From RBG-16-66-20 sp964616875 (lineage in GTDB: Bacteria > Pseudomonadota > Gammaproteobacteria > Burkholderiales > SG8-39): a DNA stretch of 41,928 bases. The notes below the pieces were generated by a model that saw only the letters and a program-made list of their open reading frames with translations, was not told the origin of the DNA and ran no database searches. The stretch is taken from positions 1 through 41,928 of the forward strand of contig CAZTSJ010000063.1 of NCBI GenBank assembly GCA_964616875.1, read 5' to 3'. Shown piece after piece: positions 8,666-17,507 of this stretch. The translations under genes were made by a program, and so were the position numbers. The stretch's first letter is position 1, and the number at the start of each line of letters is the position of its first letter.

Positions 8666-9195
8666 AATTGGTGATCCTCGACCGCGACGGCACCATCAAC
8701 CAGGACAGCGACCAGTACATCAAGTCGCCGGCCGAGTGGCAGCCGATCCCGGGCAGCATCGAGGGGATCGCGCGCCTGACGCAGGGCGGCTGGCGCATCG
8801 TCGTCGCGACCAACCAGTCGGGCATCGCGCGCGGCCTGTTCGACATGACGACGCTGAACGCAATTCACGGCGAGATGCACCGCGCGGTGGTCCAGGCGGG
8901 CGGCCGCATCGACGCGATCTTCTTCTGCCCGCACGCGGCGGACTCGAACTGCGAGTGCCGCAAGCCCAGGCCGGGCCTGCTGCGCGAGATCGGTTCGCGC
9001 TTCGACGTCGAACTGAAGGGCGTGCCTCTGATCGGCGACTCGTTGCGCGACCTCGAGGCCGCTGCCGCGGTGGGCGCGCAGCCCTATCTCGTGCTTACAG
9101 GCAAGGGCCGGCAGACGCGCGAGGCGGGCGGGCTGCCCAAGGGCACCGAGGTCTTCGCCAATCTCGCCGCGATCGCGGCGCGGCTCGCACCGTGA
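8662..9195 (+). CDS. gmhB: D-glycero-beta-D-manno-heptose-1,7-bisphosphate 7-phosphatase
   Basis: GmhB is a HAD-superfamily phosphatase in ADP-heptose synthesis for the LPS inner core. It is 177 aa. The HAD nucleophile motif DRDGT has Asp7 and Asp9. The zinc loop typical of GmhB is present with Cys89, His91, Cys97 and Cys99. The late motif IGDSLRDLEAA holds the metal-binding aspartates. The start is GTG and overlaps the glyS stop. An acyltransferase for membrane lipids follows 10 bp later. Confidence 0.95.
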   Translation: MKLVILDRDGTINQDSDQYIKSPAEWQPIPGSIEGIARLTQGGWRIVVATNQSGIARGLFDMTTLNAIHGEMHRAVVQAGGRIDAIFFCPHAADSNCECRKPRPGLLREIGSRFDVELKGVPLIGDSLRDLEAAAAVGAQPYLVLTGKGRQTREAGGLPKGTEVFANLAAIAARLAP

Positions 9196-9205
9196 CGCCG
9201 CATCC

Positions 9206-9913
9206 ATGACTTTCCTGCGCTCGGCCCTGTTCTGGCTCGCGCTGCTGATCATCACCCCGCCCTACGCCCTCCTCGCGATCGCGAGCGCGCCGCTGCCGCG
9301 CCTCATGCGCTACCGCGTCATTTCGGGCTGGTCGCTGCTCATGCTCCACTGCCTGCGGCTCCTGTGCGGCATCCGCTGGAGCGTCGAAGGGCGGGAGCAC
9401 CTGCCGCGGCAGCCGGCGGTCATCCTGTCCAAGCACCAATCGGCCTGGGAAACGCTCGCTTTCCAGGAAATCTTCCCGCCGCAGGTGCACGTGCTGAAAC
9501 GCGAACTGCTCTGGATCCCGTTCTTCGGCTGGGGCCTCGCGCTCATGAGCCCGATCGCGATCAACCGCGGGCGCGGCATCGCAGCCCTGCGGCAGATGGC
9601 GCGCCGCGGCAAGGAACGCCTGCAACAGGGCTTCTGGGTGGTCGTATTCCCCGAGGGTACCCGCGTGCGCCCGGGCAAAACGCGCAAGTACCAGCTGGGT
9701 GGCGCCTGGCTCGCAGCGCACGCCGGTGCAGCGGTGGTGCCGGTGGCGCACAATGCGGGTCGGTTCTGGCCGCGCAATTCCTTCCTCAAGTATGCGGGGG
9801 AGGTGAAAGTGCGCATCGGGCCGCCGATCGAGAGCGCGGGGCGCGACCCGGAGACGATCAACGCGATGGCAGAGCAGTGGATCGAGACGCAGCAAAAGAC
9901 CCTGGACAGCTAG
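9206..9913 (+). CDS. plsC: 1-acyl-sn-glycerol-3-phosphate acyltransferase (PlsC family)
   Basis: This is an inner-membrane enzyme that acylates lysophosphatidic acid to phosphatidic acid. At 235 aa it has one or two N-terminal hydrophobic helices (about 7-30 and 40-57). The catalytic block reads HQSAWE at residues 77-82, so the canonical HX4D is HX4E here. The phosphate-binding FPEGTR is intact at 148-153. As I recall, an HQS(A/T)WE block is common in this proteobacterial subgroup. A second plsC elsewhere in the genome is possible. The metallopeptidase gene starts 2 bp after its stop. Confidence 0.92.
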   Translation: MTFLRSALFWLALLIITPPYALLAIASAPLPRLMRYRVISGWSLLMLHCLRLLCGIRWSVEGREHLPRQPAVILSKHQSAWETLAFQEIFPPQVHVLKRELLWIPFFGWGLALMSPIAINRGRGIAALRQMARRGKERLQQGFWVVVFPEGTRVRPGKTRKYQLGGAWLAAHAGAAVVPVAHNAGRFWPRNSFLKYAGEVKVRIGPPIESAGRDPETINAMAEQWIETQQKTLDS

Positions 9914-9915
9914 CG

Positions 9916-10668
9916 GTGTCAGGACAGCTGGCGCTGTTCGACGAACCGCCTCCGGCTGACGCCGGGCCGACGCGCCACGCGCTGCTTGAGGGGCGCGCAG
10001 TCGAGTTCCGCTTCGAGCGCCGGCGCCGGCGCACCATCGGCATCAAGGTGAGCGAACACGGGCTCTCGGTCGCTGCACCCTTGCGCGCGCCCTGGCGCGA
10101 GATCGAGGGTTTCCTGCACGACAAGGCGCGCTGGATCCTGGACAAATTGGACAGGCGCGCGGCGGCAGGCAGGCCGCAGACGATTTTCGGTGAAAGCGGC
10201 GAGACGCTGCCGCTCCACGGGCGTGACATCGCCCTGGTCGTCTCGCGCTCGCGGCGCAGCATGAATCTCGTCGGCGCGGAGCTGCATATCGGCCTGCCCG
10301 AGCCGCACCGCCGCGGCGCGGTGCGCGCGCTGCTGCTGCACTGGCTGAAATCGCGCGCGCTGGACGCCCTCACCCCGCGCGTTGCGCACTACGCAGCGCG
10401 CGTCAGCCTGCCCGCGCCGCCGCTCAGGCTCTCCAATGCGCGCACGCAGTGGGGCGTATGCATGTCGAGCGGCCGCATCCGGCTGTCGTGGCGGCTGGTG
10501 CACCTAGACCCGGAGCTCGCCGACTACGTGGTCGCGCACGAGGTCGCGCATCTGGTGGAGCTCAACCATTCGGAGCGCTTCTGGGCACTGGTCGAATGGC
10601 TGTATCCTCACTGGCGCGAAGCGCGCGAGCGCATCGAGCAGCTCGCCGCAACCATTCCCAGAATTTGA
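9916..10668 (+). CDS. YgjP-type M48-like metallopeptidase (DUF45)
   Basis: This 250-aa cytosolic protein belongs to the YgjP/WLM-like group of small zinc metallopeptidases. The zinc motif is HEVAH at residues 208-212, followed by His218 in LNHSERFW, the usual HExxH-x5-H spacing. Upstream it has the family segment RTQWGVCMSSGRIRLSWRL. The N-terminus (VSGQLALFDEPP) starts with GTG at 9916, two bases after the plsC stop; a longer open frame upstream is only the shadow of plsC. The substrate is not known. Confidence 0.9.
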   Translation: MSGQLALFDEPPPADAGPTRHALLEGRAVEFRFERRRRRTIGIKVSEHGLSVAAPLRAPWREIEGFLHDKARWILDKLDRRAAAGRPQTIFGESGETLPLHGRDIALVVSRSRRSMNLVGAELHIGLPEPHRRGAVRALLLHWLKSRALDALTPRVAHYAARVSLPAPPLRLSNARTQWGVCMSSGRIRLSWRLVHLDPELADYVVAHEVAHLVELNHSERFWALVEWLYPHWREARERIEQLAATIPRI

Positions 10669-10694
10669 GTCAAGCACATATGAGGTAAGCACGC

Positions 10695-11078
<384 letters not shown>

Positions 11079-11104
11079 GTTGATACATTCGCCAACCACG
11101 GCGT

Positions 11105-11419
11105 CTACCTCAAATCGGATCCGAGCCCGACGAGAATTCCCGTGGCAATGGCTAGCATGGCCCCGTTGAACAGGCGATTTGCGCGTCGGCACTGCTCTTG
11201 CAGGTCTTGGTCGTCCATCGACTCCCACCGCCGACTTCGCAGGAATTTCAGTGTGCCGGAGGCACCTTCACTGCCCTGGACCCAGCTTCTGGAAAGTTCA
11301 GCGTCGATCTCCGGATATTTCGCGCGCAATTCAGCCCGGATGCCGTGCAGGAGGAAGAAAAGCCAGACCATCTGGACTCCCCCGGCTATGCACAGAATAA
11401 AGAACAGAGCCTTTCCCAT
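11105..11419 (-). CDS. Small two-helix membrane protein, unknown function
   Basis: This 104-aa protein is predicted to have an N-terminal transmembrane helix (about residues 4-25, rich in F, L and W) and a second near the C-terminus (about 85-100), with a charged stretch containing DDQDLQEQCRR between. I do not recognise the family. It sits between convergent gloA and rsmA, only 8 bp after rsmA, so it is probably the last gene of the lptD-surA-rsmA unit. The helix pattern and operon fit make it more likely real than a chance frame. Confidence 0.6.
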   Translation of the reverse strand: MGKALFFILCIAGGVQMVWLFFLLHGIRAELRAKYPEIDAELSRSWVQGSEGASGTLKFLRSRRWESMDDQDLQEQCRRANRLFNGAMLAIATGILVGLGSDLR

Positions 11420-11427
11420 GATGATAC

Positions 11428-12180
11428 CTATACGCTCGACACGCGGCGCGCAATCCGAACATAGTCGGAGGGCGAGAGATTTTCAGGCCTGAGTTTCGGG
11501 TCGATGCCGAGCTCCTCGTAGGCTTCCGGCTCGAGCGGGAGCGCGTTGCGCAAGGTCTTGCGGCGCGCGCTGAAGGCCTCGCGCACGATTTTTTCCAGCA
11601 CTGCCTGGTCCCAATCCGGCTTTTCGGCGATCGGAACGAGGCGCACCACGGCGGAATCCACCTTGGGCGGCGGCTTGAACGCGCCAGGGGAAACGTTGAA
11701 GAGTTTTTGCATCCTGAAGCGCGTCTGCAGCATCACCGACAGGCGCCCGTAGTCGGGCGTGGAGTGTTTCGCCACCATGCGCCGGACGACTTCGAGTTGC
11801 AGCATGAAGTGCATGTCGCGCACCCGGTCCGCGTAGCGCGCAAGGTGGAACAGGATCGGCGTCGAGATGTTGTAGGGCAGGTTGCCGACGATGCGCAAGC
11901 CGGGCGCAAGCGCGGAAAAATCGAAATCGAGTACATCCGCAGTTACGATGGAAAGGCTTTCAGAGGAAAAATCGTGCGCCAGCCCCGCAGCGAGATCGCG
12001 ATCGATTTCTATCACGGTGAGGTTGTCGATGCGCTCGAGCAGCGGACGCGTCAGTGCACCTTCGCCAGGGCCGATCTCGACGATGGTGTCGCCGCGCACA
12101 GGGGCGACGGCATCGACGATGCGCTTGAGCACTCCAGGGTCGTGCAGGAAATGCTGGCCAAAACGCTTACGCGTTTTCAA
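11428..12180 (-). CDS. rsmA: 16S rRNA dimethyladenosine transferase RsmA (KsgA)
   Basis: RsmA dimethylates A1518 and A1519 in the 3' end of 16S rRNA and acts as a late checkpoint in small-subunit assembly. It is 250 aa. The SAM-binding motif EIGPGEGALT lies at residues 35-44 and the catalytic NLPYNIS motif at 100-106. The N-terminal KRFGQHFLHD is diagnostic. It lies 19 bp after surA; the pdxA gene that separates surA and rsmA in enterobacteria is absent. Confidence 0.97.
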   Translation of the reverse strand: MKTRKRFGQHFLHDPGVLKRIVDAVAPVRGDTIVEIGPGEGALTRPLLERIDNLTVIEIDRDLAAGLAHDFSSESLSIVTADVLDFDFSALAPGLRIVGNLPYNISTPILFHLARYADRVRDMHFMLQLEVVRRMVAKHSTPDYGRLSVMLQTRFRMQKLFNVSPGAFKPPPKVDSAVVRLVPIAEKPDWDQAVLEKIVREAFSARRKTLRNALPLEPEAYEELGIDPKLRPENLSPSDYVRIARRVSSV

Positions 12181-12199
12181 TGGATCCTTTTGCGGGGCC

Positions 12200-13555
12200 T
12201 CACCTGTCTTCGAGGCGCATTTCGACGTAGGTACGGTCGCGCAGCTGGCGCAGCCACTCCTGGTATGCCTCGTCCGACTTGCGCTCCTTCAGCGCGAGGC
12301 GAGCCTGCAAGCGCCGGCGGTCCTGCGTCAGCGCCGCGGCGCGGCGCTCCTGTACCTGCACGAGGTGCCAGCCGAAGGGGGATTTGAACGGCTGGCCGAC
12401 TTCGCCGGGCTTGAGTGCGCCCATGGCGCGCTCGAAATCGGGCACCGTATCCCCGGGCAGCACCCAGTCGAGATCGCCGCCGCGCGAAGCGCTGCCGTCG
12501 GCCGAATGCAGGCGCGCCAGTGCGGCGAAATCGGCGCCGCCGGTGACGATGCGCTCGCGCAGGTCGGACAGCCTGCGGCGCGCATCGGCTTCCGACACGA
12601 CTTCGCTGGTCCTGATCAGAATGTGCCGCACGCGAGTTTGCTCGACCGGGGCGCCCTCCTCCGTGCCGCGCAGCTCCACCAGCTTGATGACATGAAAGCC
12701 GCCCGGACTGCGCAACACCGGACTGGTCTGGCCGGGACGCAGCGCCTTGAGGGCGCCGGTGAAAATCTCCGGCAGGCGGTCCTCGGCGCGCCAGCCCATG
12801 CTGCCGCCCCGCAGGGCATCCGGCGCGTCCGAATAGCTCGCCGCGATCCTGGCGAAATCCGCGCCCGCAGCCGATTCGGCGCGCGCTTTCTCGGCCTTCT
12901 GGCGCGCCTGTTCGATCTGCTCCGGGCTTGCCTGTTCGGGCAGGCGCACCAGCACATGGACCAGGTTGTATTCACTGCGCGAACCGCTGCTCGCCTTGGA
13001 GTCTTCCAGGAACTGGTCGATCTCGCTGTCGCTCACGTCGATGCGCTCGTCCACCTCGCGCTCGCGCAGGCGCTGGATCTGGATCTGCTGGCGAACCTCG
13101 TCGCGGAATTTGTCGAAGGCCACGCCGTCCTTCTCCAGAAACTGGCGGAATGCCGAGAGCGTCATGTTGTTGTTCTCGGCGATGCGCTCCAGCGCGCGGT
13201 CGAGCTGGTTCTCCTCCACCCGGACGCCGTTATCCGCCGCCAGCTGGAGCTGCGCCTTGTGGAGTATCAGCCGCTCGAGGATCTGCCGTTCCAGCACGCT
13301 GCGCTCGGGTAACGGGGTGCCCTGGCGCTGCAGCTGCCGCTCGGTCAGTTCGCGCTGTGCGGCCAGTTCCGACGCGGTCACCACCTCGCGGCCGACCACC
13401 GCGACGATGCGATCCACCAGCACGATGCGCGGCGCCTGGCGCGTTATGCGCGGCCCCGGCACCTGACCCTGTGTCTGGGTCTGGCTTGGCGCAGGCGCCT
13501 GCCCCTGTGCAAGGCCGGCGATGCAAAGTACCGCGGCGGCAAACAGAAATCTCAT
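12200..13555 (-). CDS. surA: Periplasmic chaperone and peptidyl-prolyl isomerase SurA
   Basis: SurA escorts unfolded outer-membrane proteins, LptD among them, to the Bam machine. It is 451 aa with a signal peptide (residues 1-19, cleaved after AQGQ), a short Q/P-rich linker, the chaperone N-domain (about 43-190), two parvulin domains (about 196-295 and 306-404) and a C-terminal helix. The ATG at 13555 was chosen because the signal peptide starts there; an upstream open frame runs into lptD. It follows lptD by 11 bp, the classic order. Confidence 0.96.
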   Translation of the reverse strand: MRFLFAAAVLCIAGLAQGQAPAPSQTQTQGQVPGPRITRQAPRIVLVDRIVAVVGREVVTASELAAQRELTERQLQRQGTPLPERSVLERQILERLILHKAQLQLAADNGVRVEENQLDRALERIAENNNMTLSAFRQFLEKDGVAFDKFRDEVRQQIQIQRLREREVDERIDVSDSEIDQFLEDSKASSGSRSEYNLVHVLVRLPEQASPEQIEQARQKAEKARAESAAGADFARIAASYSDAPDALRGGSMGWRAEDRLPEIFTGALKALRPGQTSPVLRSPGGFHVIKLVELRGTEEGAPVEQTRVRHILIRTSEVVSEADARRRLSDLRERIVTGGADFAALARLHSADGSASRGGDLDWVLPGDTVPDFERAMGALKPGEVGQPFKSPFGWHLVQVQERRAAALTQDRRRLQARLALKERKSDEAYQEWLRQLRDRTYVEMRLEDR

Positions 13556-13566
13556 CCGGAAACCGC

Positions 13567-15846
13567 CTAGAAGATCTGCTCGAACGGCAGACGCGGCTGC
13601 ATACTTGGCGGCACCAGCGAGCCCTGGGTGGGGTTGGTGACCGCGTAGCCCGGAACGCTGCGTCTGAGCAGGCTGACGATATCGTTGGAGCCGATGCCGC
13701 CGAAGCCGTTGAACTCCAACTGGAAGAAGATACCCGTCGACGTCGTCTGCGACGCCGCTTGCAGGCGCTGGAATGCACCACGAAATACCCAGCAACCGGC
13801 GTTGTACTCGAACCCCGCGATGCCCTCCAGCAGGCGCGAATCGCTCACCGAGTAGTTCCAGCGGCCGATCGCATACAGGCCGGTCGCCACCGGCCACTGA
13901 CCGGTGAGGTCGATCTGCTTGATCTGGGTTTCGCGGTTGAAGCGGTAACTGGCATTGACCACCTTGGCAATTTCCGGCGCGTAGCGCGCCGAGACGCTGT
14001 AGCGCTCCGCGCGCGACAGCTGCGGGTTGTATTGGACCGCACTGTCGAAGCTGAAGTTCGGCCCCAAACGGCCGCCGACCGCCGCAAGCAGGTCGGACTG
14101 GTTGCGCGTGCGCAGAAGGGAAGTGGGGGTAAGGCCGACCTTTTCGTCTGCCAGGTAGTATCGTTGCCCGATGGTTGCGCGAAGCAGCTCCTCGCCATTT
14201 GGCGTCAGCAGGCGCGAGCTTGCCGCCAGTGTGAGCTGGTTCGCGTCGCCGAAGCGGTCGCCCCCGGCAAAACGGTTCTCGGTGAAGATCTGCGCATAGT
14301 TGAAGTCCGACAGCGCAGTGTCAAACAACGGCATCTGGCTCTGGTTGCGGTTCGGGGCGTACACGTAGAACAGGCGCGGCTCGAGAGTCTGGGTGAGCGG
14401 TTGCCCGAACCAGTTCACGCCGCGATCGAAAATCAGGCCACTGTCCACGCTCATCCACGGCAGGGAAACGCTTTGCTTGTCCGGTTGACCCGGCGCGAGA
14501 TGCGTGAGGTGATAATCGGCATGGCGCATGCCGATTTTCGGCGTCACGAAATAACCGGGGGCGAGGAACGGCGCCGTAAGCGTCGGGTTGAACGAAAGGC
14601 GCGTTCCCTCGACCAGCGTCGGGTGCGAAAAGCGCACATATTCGGCTGGCACCGCAACATCGAACTTTCCGGCAATGTCGTTCTTCCCGGTGCTGAAGTT
14701 GATTTGCGGCAGGCGGGCATATGGCGGCGTAATCGGCGCCAGCGGATCCTGCAGGGTCTGCCAGCGCTGCATTAGAGCACTGACACCATAGCCAATGCCG
14801 GCCACCGCGCCGCCGTAACTCAGGGTGCCCGTTTGTTGCAGGATACCGGTCGAGACCTGGTTCACGTGCGAGGTCAGGTCGACGAAATAGCGGCTATCGG
14901 AGACTTTGTTGAAATTCAGGTTACCGGCTAACTGTGGCGTGATCTGCTGCTGGTGCAGCAACGAGAAGGCACTGCGCGATGCGCCCAGGAGCTTGTCATG
15001 CGGCACCAGTTCATAGCGCAGGTTGCCGGTGTAGGTCCTGTCCATGTAGCGGTAATCGGTTTTCAGCTGCGCGCCCCGCTTGGTCATGAAGGACGGCGTC
15101 AGGGTGAGATCCTGCTCCGGCGCGATGTTCCAGTAGTAGGGCACTGCCAGCTCGGGTCCGCGGCGGGTGCTCTGCGCATAATGCGGCGTCAGAACGCCGG
15201 ACTTGCGCTGCTTGTCGAGAGAAAACGAGCCGTAGGGCAGGGGCAGCAGCGTGGTGTCGAAGAATTTGAAGCGGCCGTCGCGCACGGTGGCCACACTGCG
15301 TTCATTGTCAATTTCCAGCTCGCCCGCCTCGAAGCGCCAGTCCTCCTTGCCCGGTTCGCAGGAGGTGAAACTGCCCTTCACCAGCCGGTAGAGGTCCTTG
15401 CCGAGGAATTCGAGGCGCTCGGCCGTGCCGCGCATCGTCGAGCTCTCGCCCTGCAGGATGAAATTCGCGCCCTCGAACACGCCGCTGTCGTCCCGCGTGT
15501 TGTAGCGCAGGCGCGGGCCGAAAAAGCGATCCGCGCCGCGCAGCAGGCGCACGCCACCGTCGGCTTCGATGCGGCCGAACTCCTGGTTGAAGCGCAGGAA
15601 TTCGCTGTAGACGGTGAGATCCTCGCGCTGGAACTCGACCCGGCCGCGCGCGGTCACTTCGAGCTCGGAGACACCTTCAATGCTTTGCGCATCGATGGTC
15701 GTCGGCCCCTTGGGCTTGGGCGCGGGCGCCTGCGCCCAGGCGAACTGGGCGCCGGACACCAGGATCACTAGCGCGGCGACGAGCGCCGGAAGCTGCTGCA
15801 TCTGGGAAGGCAATCGGGCGCGTTTTTCGAGAGTGGAAAGTGTCAT
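13567..15846 (-). CDS. lptD: LPS-assembly protein LptD
   Basis: LptD is the outer-membrane beta-barrel that, with LptE, inserts LPS into the outer leaflet. It is 759 aa: signal peptide, periplasmic OstA/LptA-like domain (about 50-180), then the barrel. The mature chain has only two cysteines, Cys163 at the end of the N-domain and Cys685 near the C-terminus, against four in E. coli. A single interdomain disulfide would join barrel and N-domain. The start is either the ATG at 15846, with a 15-residue basic extension, or an internal ATG at 15801 that begins a tidier signal peptide (MQQLPALVAALV). It is divergent from amgK by 18 bp. Confidence 0.96.
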   Translation of the reverse strand: MTLSTLEKRARLPSQMQQLPALVAALVILVSGAQFAWAQAPAPKPKGPTTIDAQSIEGVSELEVTARGRVEFQREDLTVYSEFLRFNQEFGRIEADGGVRLLRGADRFFGPRLRYNTRDDSGVFEGANFILQGESSTMRGTAERLEFLGKDLYRLVKGSFTSCEPGKEDWRFEAGELEIDNERSVATVRDGRFKFFDTTLLPLPYGSFSLDKQRKSGVLTPHYAQSTRRGPELAVPYYWNIAPEQDLTLTPSFMTKRGAQLKTDYRYMDRTYTGNLRYELVPHDKLLGASRSAFSLLHQQQITPQLAGNLNFNKVSDSRYFVDLTSHVNQVSTGILQQTGTLSYGGAVAGIGYGVSALMQRWQTLQDPLAPITPPYARLPQINFSTGKNDIAGKFDVAVPAEYVRFSHPTLVEGTRLSFNPTLTAPFLAPGYFVTPKIGMRHADYHLTHLAPGQPDKQSVSLPWMSVDSGLIFDRGVNWFGQPLTQTLEPRLFYVYAPNRNQSQMPLFDTALSDFNYAQIFTENRFAGGDRFGDANQLTLAASSRLLTPNGEELLRATIGQRYYLADEKVGLTPTSLLRTRNQSDLLAAVGGRLGPNFSFDSAVQYNPQLSRAERYSVSARYAPEIAKVVNASYRFNRETQIKQIDLTGQWPVATGLYAIGRWNYSVSDSRLLEGIAGFEYNAGCWVFRGAFQRLQAASQTTSTGIFFQLEFNGFGGIGSNDIVSLLRRSVPGYAVTNPTQGSLVPPSMQPRLPFEQIF

Positions 15847-15849
15847 AAT
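15841..15849 (+). promoter_or_regulatory. Extended -10 promoter for amgK, overlapping the lptD start
   Basis: TGT-CATAAT matches an extended -10 (TGnTATAAT) at 8 of 9 positions, counting the free base. It lies 15 bp before the amgK ATG at 15865, and its CAT is the reverse complement of the lptD start codon. No clear -35 box is seen, as often with extended -10 promoters. If it is used, the divergent lptD promoter must sit inside amgK or lptD must start at 15801. Confidence 0.45.
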
Positions 15850-15864
15850 TCCGTGCAATTCGCA

Positions 15865-16839
15865 ATGGATTTCAGGCTCGCCGCGCTCCAACGGTGGCTC
15901 GGCGCACACTTCCGGGACCCCGCTTTCACGCTTGCCCCGGCATCGGAGGACGCGAGCTTCCGGCGCTATTGGCGCGTGAGTTTCGCCGATGGGCGCAGTT
16001 TCGTCGCCATGGACGCCCCCCCTGAGAAGGAGAATTCCCTCCCTTTCGTATCCGTTGGCGGATTGTTCGCTGCTGCCGGCGTGCACGTGCCGCGGATCCA
16101 TGCGCAGAATCTTGACCAGGGTTTCCTGCTGCTGGAGGACCTCGGCAAGTGCACTTTTCTCGATTTCTTCGCCGACCATGAACCCGAGGCGCCCTACGCG
16201 GCGGCAACCGACGCGCTGCTCCGCATCCAGCTCGCGAGCCGCCCCGCGGTCCTGCCCGAGTACGACCGCAGGCTCCTGGAGCGCGAATTGCGCCTGTTTC
16301 CGGACTGGTATATCGCTCGGCAAATGCGGCGCGAGCTTGCGCCGCTCGAGCGTGAAATACTGGAAGGGGCGTTTCAAGCGCTGCTAGCCAACAATCTTGC
16401 GCAACCCAAAGTCTTCGTGCACCGCGACTACCACAGCCGCAACCTGATGGTCTGCGAGCCGCTGCCGGGCATTCTGGACTTCCAGGACGCCGTCTACGGC
16501 CCGATCACCTACGACCTGGTATCGCTCTTCAGGGACGCCTATGTACGCTGGGAAGAGGCGCGGGTGCTCGACTGGGTCGTGCGCTACTGGGAAAAAGCGC
16601 GCAAGGCCGGCTTGCCGGTACGCGCGGATTTTGCCGAGTTCTACCGCGATTTCGAGTGGATGGGAGCGCAGCGGCAGCTCAAGGTGGTCGGGATTTTCTC
16701 GCGCCTGTGCCATCGCGACGGCAAGCCACGCTATCTGGGCGACATCCCGCGCGTGCTCGGCTATCTGCACGCCACCTGCCGGCGCTACAGCGAGCTCGCG
16801 CCGCTCGCGCGCCTGCTCGATACGCTGGTCCCGGCATGA
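15865..16839 (+). CDS. amgK: N-acetylmuramate/N-acetylglucosamine kinase AmgK
   Basis: AmgK phosphorylates the anomeric carbon of MurNAc recovered from cell-wall turnover, feeding a recycling route that bypasses de novo UDP-MurNAc synthesis. It is a 324-aa APH-fold kinase with the Brenner motif HRDYHSRNLMV and the metal-binding ILDFQDAVYGP segment. It overlaps murU by ATGA, which together with the lptD neighbourhood matches the amgK-murU pair known in Pseudomonas. A GTG at 15853 would add four residues, but it would lie at or before the expected transcription start, so the ATG is preferred. Confidence 0.92.
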   Translation: MDFRLAALQRWLGAHFRDPAFTLAPASEDASFRRYWRVSFADGRSFVAMDAPPEKENSLPFVSVGGLFAAAGVHVPRIHAQNLDQGFLLLEDLGKCTFLDFFADHEPEAPYAAATDALLRIQLASRPAVLPEYDRRLLERELRLFPDWYIARQMRRELAPLEREILEGAFQALLANNLAQPKVFVHRDYHSRNLMVCEPLPGILDFQDAVYGPITYDLVSLFRDAYVRWEEARVLDWVVRYWEKARKAGLPVRADFAEFYRDFEWMGAQRQLKVVGIFSRLCHRDGKPRYLGDIPRVLGYLHATCRRYSELAPLARLLDTLVPA

Positions 16840-17507
16840 AGGTCATGATCCTCGCCGCCGGACGCGGCGAGCGGCTGCGGCCCTACACCGATGCGACGCC
16901 CAAGCCGCTGGTCGAAGTCGCGGGCCAGACGCTGCTGGGCCGGCACCTGGAACGCCTCGCGCGCGCAGGTTTTGCGCGCGCGGTGATCAACGTCTCGCAC
17001 CTCGCCGAGAAAATCACCGCGCGCTTCGGCGACGGCAGCCGCGACGGCATGCGCATCGATTGGTCGCGCGAAACCGCGCCGCTGGAAACGGCGGGCGGCA
17101 TCGCGCAGGCGCGCCCCCTGCTGGGAGCAGAGCCTTTCCTCCTCGTCAACGCGGATATCTGGTGCGACTATGATTTCTCGCGTTTGCGCGGGTTCGACCT
17201 CGGCAAGCGCCTCTCGCACCTGGTACTCGTGCCGAATCCGCCGCAGCACCCGGCAGGTGATTTTTCGCTCGGCAACGGCGGCGTCGGCAATCGCCCCGCA
17301 CCGCGCTACACTTATGCGGGCATCGCGGTGATTTCGCCGCTGCTCGTCGCCGGCGTCGCCACCGGCCAGAAGGCGCAACTCGCGCCGCTGTGGCGCGCGG
17401 CGGCGGACCGCGGCGAGGTGACGGGTGAATTGTATGAAGGACACTGGAGCGATGTCGGTACCCCGGAGCGCCTGTCGGCGCTGGAAGCACGGCTGAAGCA
17501 AACATGA
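16836..17507 (+). CDS. murU: N-acetylmuramate-1-phosphate uridylyltransferase MurU
   Basis: MurU converts MurNAc-1-phosphate and UTP to UDP-MurNAc, the second step after AmgK. At 223 aa it is a compact nucleotidyltransferase. The signature MILAAGRGERLRPYTDATPK begins at residue 4, the metal-binding VNADIW follows near residues 102-107, and TYAGIAVISP is typical of the family. The start overlaps the amgK stop and the stop overlaps the pepP ATG, so three genes are coupled. With this pair the cell would resist fosfomycin better than strains lacking it, as known for the pathway. Confidence 0.93.
   Translation: MKVMILAAGRGERLRPYTDATPKPLVEVAGQTLLGRHLERLARAGFARAVINVSHLAEKITARFGDGSRDGMRIDWSRETAPLETAGGIAQARPLLGAEPFLLVNADIWCDYDFSRLRGFDLGKRLSHLVLVPNPPQHPAGDFSLGNGGVGNRPAPRYTYAGIAVISPLLVAGVATGQKAQLAPLWRAAADRGEVTGELYEGHWSDVGTPERLSALEARLKQT

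Noticed and set aside
9364..9915. N-terminal extension of the YgjP-type peptidase
   Set aside because: The extra 184 codons are the shadow of the acyltransferase gene; the conserved protein begins at the GTG at 9916.
11882..14775. Overlapping plus-strand open frames opposite rsmA, surA and lptD
   Set aside because: The minus-strand genes are clear with all motifs; the opposing frames are arginine/alanine-rich shadows.
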